Shown here: positions 4,824 through 6,641 of the stretch, piece after piece
Layout: each line of letters begins with the position of its first letter
Numbering within the stretch: the stretch's first letter is position 1
Assembly: GCA_022848805.1 (NCBI GenBank)
Contig: JAJISI010000072.1
Location: 1 to 6,641 of the forward strand
Direction: 5' to 3'
DNA from: Thermoplasmatota archaeon
GTDB lineage: Archaea; Thermoplasmatota; Thermoplasmata; UBA10834
Length of the DNA stretch: 6,641 nucleotides
Made by a program: the position numbers and the translations under genes
Notes under the pieces: generated by a model
Seen by the model: only the letters and a program-made list of their open reading frames with translations
What the model was told of the DNA's origin: nothing
Database searches by the model: none

Positions 4824-5683
4824 TACGACCTGGACACCCGCCCTGCGAGCGCCTGGACTTCGTCCTGGACCATCCCAACGAGCGGATAGAATACCGGCAG
4901 AGCCCCTCTTGGAGCCGACAGCCTGCCGAACTGCTCCACTCCCCAGTCCATGATGATCGCACGGCATCTCTCGTCACTGGCGTCAGCGAAGGGGTCCGCG
5001 CTGGGAGGTATGGTGTGAAGATCTGCATCCCACTCTCTAAGCGTTCCGCACAGTCTATCGTCATCTGAAGCGGCGATGAGGGTGCAGCCGCGCTTCATCA
5101 ACAGCCACGAGGCAGCGACGCCCCTATCAGAAGATACGATGGAGAGAATCCTCCCCTGAGTGCCCTTGGGCATACCTCCGGGGCCGGGGATGACGGAGCT
5201 GTAGAGATAGGCGGTTCGATCTCGGACTTCGATGGATATTTCGACATCCGGGTCGTCGAGGCGGACTTTGATGCCTTTCTGTGCATATGCCGAAAGAACC
5301 GCCGCGCCAGCCTTCACGCAGACGTCCTGGCTGGTGAACGGATGGCTCCCAGACCTCCTCGCTCTGATTGCGAAGCCCGCTCCTTCGAATATGAGTGGTT
5401 CTGCGAAGGAGACGGCGGCGCCGACGATATCCTCCATCCCCCCTTCGATTCTGGTCGCTGGGCTGAACGACACGACCCCGAAGGTCCTGGAGAGCATCTC
5501 GCAGCTCCGACGCCAGTCGTCCGAGTCGACGAAGATCCTGCCACGATGCGAGATTATGATGCACTGCACTCCGGCACTGGCATGCTTCCTCCGAATGTCA
5601 GCTACGAGAGCGTTCTCGAATCTCTTCCTGACTCGGTTGCTCTTGAGGCCGATCTCGCCGTATCGCACTAGCAGAGTGGGCAT
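4820..5683 (-). CDS. ThiI-like THUMP-domain protein with degenerate PP-loop and short C-terminus
   Basis: ThiI makes 4-thiouridine at tRNA position 8 (and helps thiamine synthesis in some organisms). Here the N-terminal ferredoxin-like domain is clear: VRYGEIGLKSNRVRKRFENAL (6-26) and HRGRIFV (46-52). The THUMP RNA-binding domain is also clear: FGVVSFSPA (68-76), FAIRARRSGSHPFTSQDV (104-121), VRLDDPDVEISIEVRD (140-155) and MPKGTQGR (171-178). In ThiI the next element is the ATP-binding PP-loop SGGxDSP. Here it reads VSSDRGVAASWLLMKRGC (183-200), so the glycines and the aspartate are missing, although the flanking WLLMKRGC is normal. The protein stops at residue 287, just after FYPLVGMVQDEVQALAG, where family members continue for roughly another 90 residues. 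There is no CxxC. It probably still binds tRNA but is unlikely to adenylate it. The start is ATG 5681-5683, with a weak GGGCGGT upstream. Confidence 0.85.
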   Translation of the reverse strand: MPTLLVRYGEIGLKSNRVRKRFENALVADIRRKHASAGVQCIIISHRGRIFVDSDDWRRSCEMLSRTFGVVSFSPATRIEGGMEDIVGAAVSFAEPLIFEGAGFAIRARRSGSHPFTSQDVCVKAGAAVLSAYAQKGIKVRLDDPDVEISIEVRDRTAYLYSSVIPGPGGMPKGTQGRILSIVSSDRGVAASWLLMKRGCTLIAASDDDRLCGTLREWDADLHTIPPSADPFADASDERCRAIIMDWGVEQFGRLSAPRGALPVFYPLVGMVQDEVQALAGRVSRSY

Positions 5684-5708
5684 TACGACCGCCCATGCTG
5701 CTTGTTCA

Positions 5709-5717
5709 GGATAAAGC
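5709..5717 (-). promoter_or_regulatory. possible TATA box for the ThiI-like gene
   Basis: On the - strand this reads GCTTTATCC, centred about 30 bases before the ATG at 5683. That spacing would give a transcript starting only a few bases before the start codon. It is the best candidate in the 116-base divergent gap (5684-5799), but the match is modest. Confidence 0.3.
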
Positions 5718-5789
5718 TTTCATATGTGGGCTCATGTTCGATGGAAAGTCTAAACTACTGGTTCGGCATTCCGAATAATTGGAGTTAAA

Positions 5790-5796
5790 GAGGGAT
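5790..5796 (+). promoter_or_regulatory. Shine-Dalgarno sequence supporting a TTG start for the aminotransferase
   Basis: GAGGGAT lies 5-6 bases before TTG 5800, the only well-placed ribosome binding site before the conserved part of the gene. An in-frame TAA at 5776-5778 limits how far upstream the start can be. The first in-frame ATG (5872) lies after the conserved PPGPKA segment and would be too late. Confidence 0.45.
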
Positions 5797-5799
5797 AAA

Positions 5800-6641
5800 T
5801 TGAAGACTGGACGAAAAGGAACGGTTTCTTTGAAACGTGTTGTCGAGCCGCCAGGACCGAAGGCGAGAGCTATGGTGAAGCGGGACAAGCTGGTCCTGTC
5901 GCCCTGCAACAGACCCTACTACTACCCGTTCGTGGTGGAGAAGGGCAAAGGATGCATAATCGAGGATATCGACGGGAACGAGTACATCGACTTCAACAGC
6001 GGCCTTGGGGCGATGAACATCGGGCACGGCCATCCGGAGGTCATCAAGGCGATGACAGAGCAGGCCAAGCGCCTTCAGCACTATTCGTACACCGACTTCT
6101 ACTACAGGTACTCGGTGGAGCTGGCGGAGAAGCTGAACGAGATCACTCCCGGGAAGTTCCGCAAGAAGGCGTTCTTCAGCGGGAGCGGGGCTGAGAGCAT
6201 CGAGGCGTTCGCCAAGGTGACTAGGTGGCACAGCAAGCGTCCGATGTTCATAGCGTATACCGGCGCCTTCCACGGACGGAGCATGGGTGCCCTCAGCTTC
6301 ACGGCGAGTTCGATCGTCCAGAAGTCCAGGTTCTTCCCGACGATGCCCGGCGTGACGCACGTGCCATACGCATACTGCTACCGCTGCCCGTTCAAGCTGA
6401 AATTCCCTGACTGCGACTACTGGTGCGTGGACTTCATCGAGGACCAGGTGCTGAAGAAGTACGTGCCGCCGGACGAGGTGGCCGCATCTCTCATCGAGCC
6501 CATACAGGGCGAGGGAGGATATGTGGTCCCCCCGAAGGACTACCACAAGCGGCTCAAGAAGCTGTACTCCAAGTACGGCATCATATACGCCGTGGACGAG
6601 GTCCAGTCCGGCATGGGCAGGACCGGCAAGTGGTGGGCCAT
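5800..6641 (+). CDS. class III PLP-dependent aminotransferase (GABA/acetylornithine type), 3' end outside the window
   Basis: This is a fold-type I pyridoxal-phosphate enzyme that moves amino groups between an amino acid and a keto acid; some archaeal relatives are racemases. About 280 residues are visible. In order: PPGPKARAMVKRD (17-29), GNEYIDFNSGLGAMNIGHGHPEV (around 55-77), the cofactor-phosphate loop GSGAES (128-133), AFHGRSMGA (around 157-165), EPIQGEGGY (233-241) and the cofactor-ring aspartate motif DEVQSGMGRTGK (266-277). The catalytic lysine lies beyond the window edge. A cysteine-rich stretch, CYRCPFKLKFPDCDYWC (C193, C196, C205, C209), marks an archaeal subgroup often labelled 4-aminobutyrate or acetylornithine aminotransferase. 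The exact substrate cannot be read from motifs. No ATG is available upstream of the conserved region, so TTG 5800 (with Shine-Dalgarno) is chosen; TTG 5830 is the alternative. The gene is divergent from the ThiI-like gene. Confidence 0.9.
   Translation, partial: MKTGRKGTVSLKRVVEPPGPKARAMVKRDKLVLSPCNRPYYYPFVVEKGKGCIIEDIDGNEYIDFNSGLGAMNIGHGHPEVIKAMTEQAKRLQHYSYTDFYYRYSVELAEKLNEITPGKFRKKAFFSGSGAESIEAFAKVTRWHSKRPMFIAYTGAFHGRSMGALSFTASSIVQKSRFFPTMPGVTHVPYAYCYRCPFKLKFPDCDYWCVDFIEDQVLKKYVPPDEVAASLIEPIQGEGGYVVPPKDYHKRLKKLYSKYGIIYAVDEVQSGMGRTGKWWA

Noticed and set aside
3933..4967. 344-codon open frame on the - strand opposite L15e
   Set aside because: It is antisense to the conserved L15e gene and reads as Pro/Leu/Arg-rich sequence typical of GC-rich antisense frames. 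No motif is recognisable, and it crosses the end of two real genes.
4304..5068. 254-codon + strand open frame overlapping L15e and the ThiI-like gene
   Set aside because: It is the second frame of L15e and then the antisense of the ThiI-like gene. The translation is Gly/Gln/Glu low complexity without family resemblance.
5785..6546. 253-codon - strand open frame opposite the aminotransferase
   Set aside because: The + strand carries all class III aminotransferase motifs. The antisense reading is Val/Leu/Arg/His-rich with no motif.

Overview
The window looks archaeal. It holds a family B DNA polymerase, the archaeal/eukaryotic ribosomal protein L15e, a COG0731-type radical SAM protein, a ThiI-like THUMP protein, and TATA-type promoter elements (TTATATATTT, TTTAAATA) combined with strong Shine-Dalgarno sequences of the GGAGGTGA type. 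The DNA is GC-rich, and AGG is a common arginine codon. This would suit a Thermoplasmata-like or other uncultured euryarchaeal lineage, but the phylum-level placement is an inference. Both ends of the window cut a gene, so it is a fragment of a longer contig.

Layout from left to right: (1) the C-terminal part of a family B DNA polymerase (2-961, +), with palm motifs NSFYG and YSDTDS and a PIP-box-like tail; (2) a gap of about 130-155 bases with a weak hairpin; (3) a metallo-beta-lactamase-fold hydrolase of the COG1237/MJ0301 type (1090-1794, +) whose best ribosome binding site points to an ATT codon rather than the upstream GTG; (4) a compact promoter with two identical 13-nt TATA-containing repeats interleaved with alternating TTGTG/CACAA half-sites; (5) a tight three-gene operon made of a DUF134 helix-turn-helix protein and two small Gly/Arg-rich proteins with acidic coiled-coil tails, the second being DUF5320-like (1898-2895, +); (6) a radical SAM protein (3004-3997, +) interrupted by a one-base frameshift in a run of five C; (7) ribosomal protein L15e with an unusual charged N-terminal extension and a probable structured leader (4101-4823, +); (8) a convergent ThiI-like protein (4820-5683, -) sharing a CTAG stop palindrome with L15e, with its PP-loop signature and C-terminus lost; (9) a divergent intergenic region; (10) the first part of a class III PLP-dependent aminotransferase (5800 to window end, +).

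Most genes are single housekeeping or metabolic units with their own signals. The DUF134-DUF5320 cluster is the only clear multi-gene operon, with its genes separated by 0 to -1 bases, and it has the most interesting control region. No mobile element, CRISPR array, tRNA or rRNA was seen. The three observations most worth a second look are the PP-loop-less, truncated ThiI homologue, the TATA/operator array before the DUF134 operon, and the single-base frameshift in the radical SAM gene. None of these demonstrates a new system.
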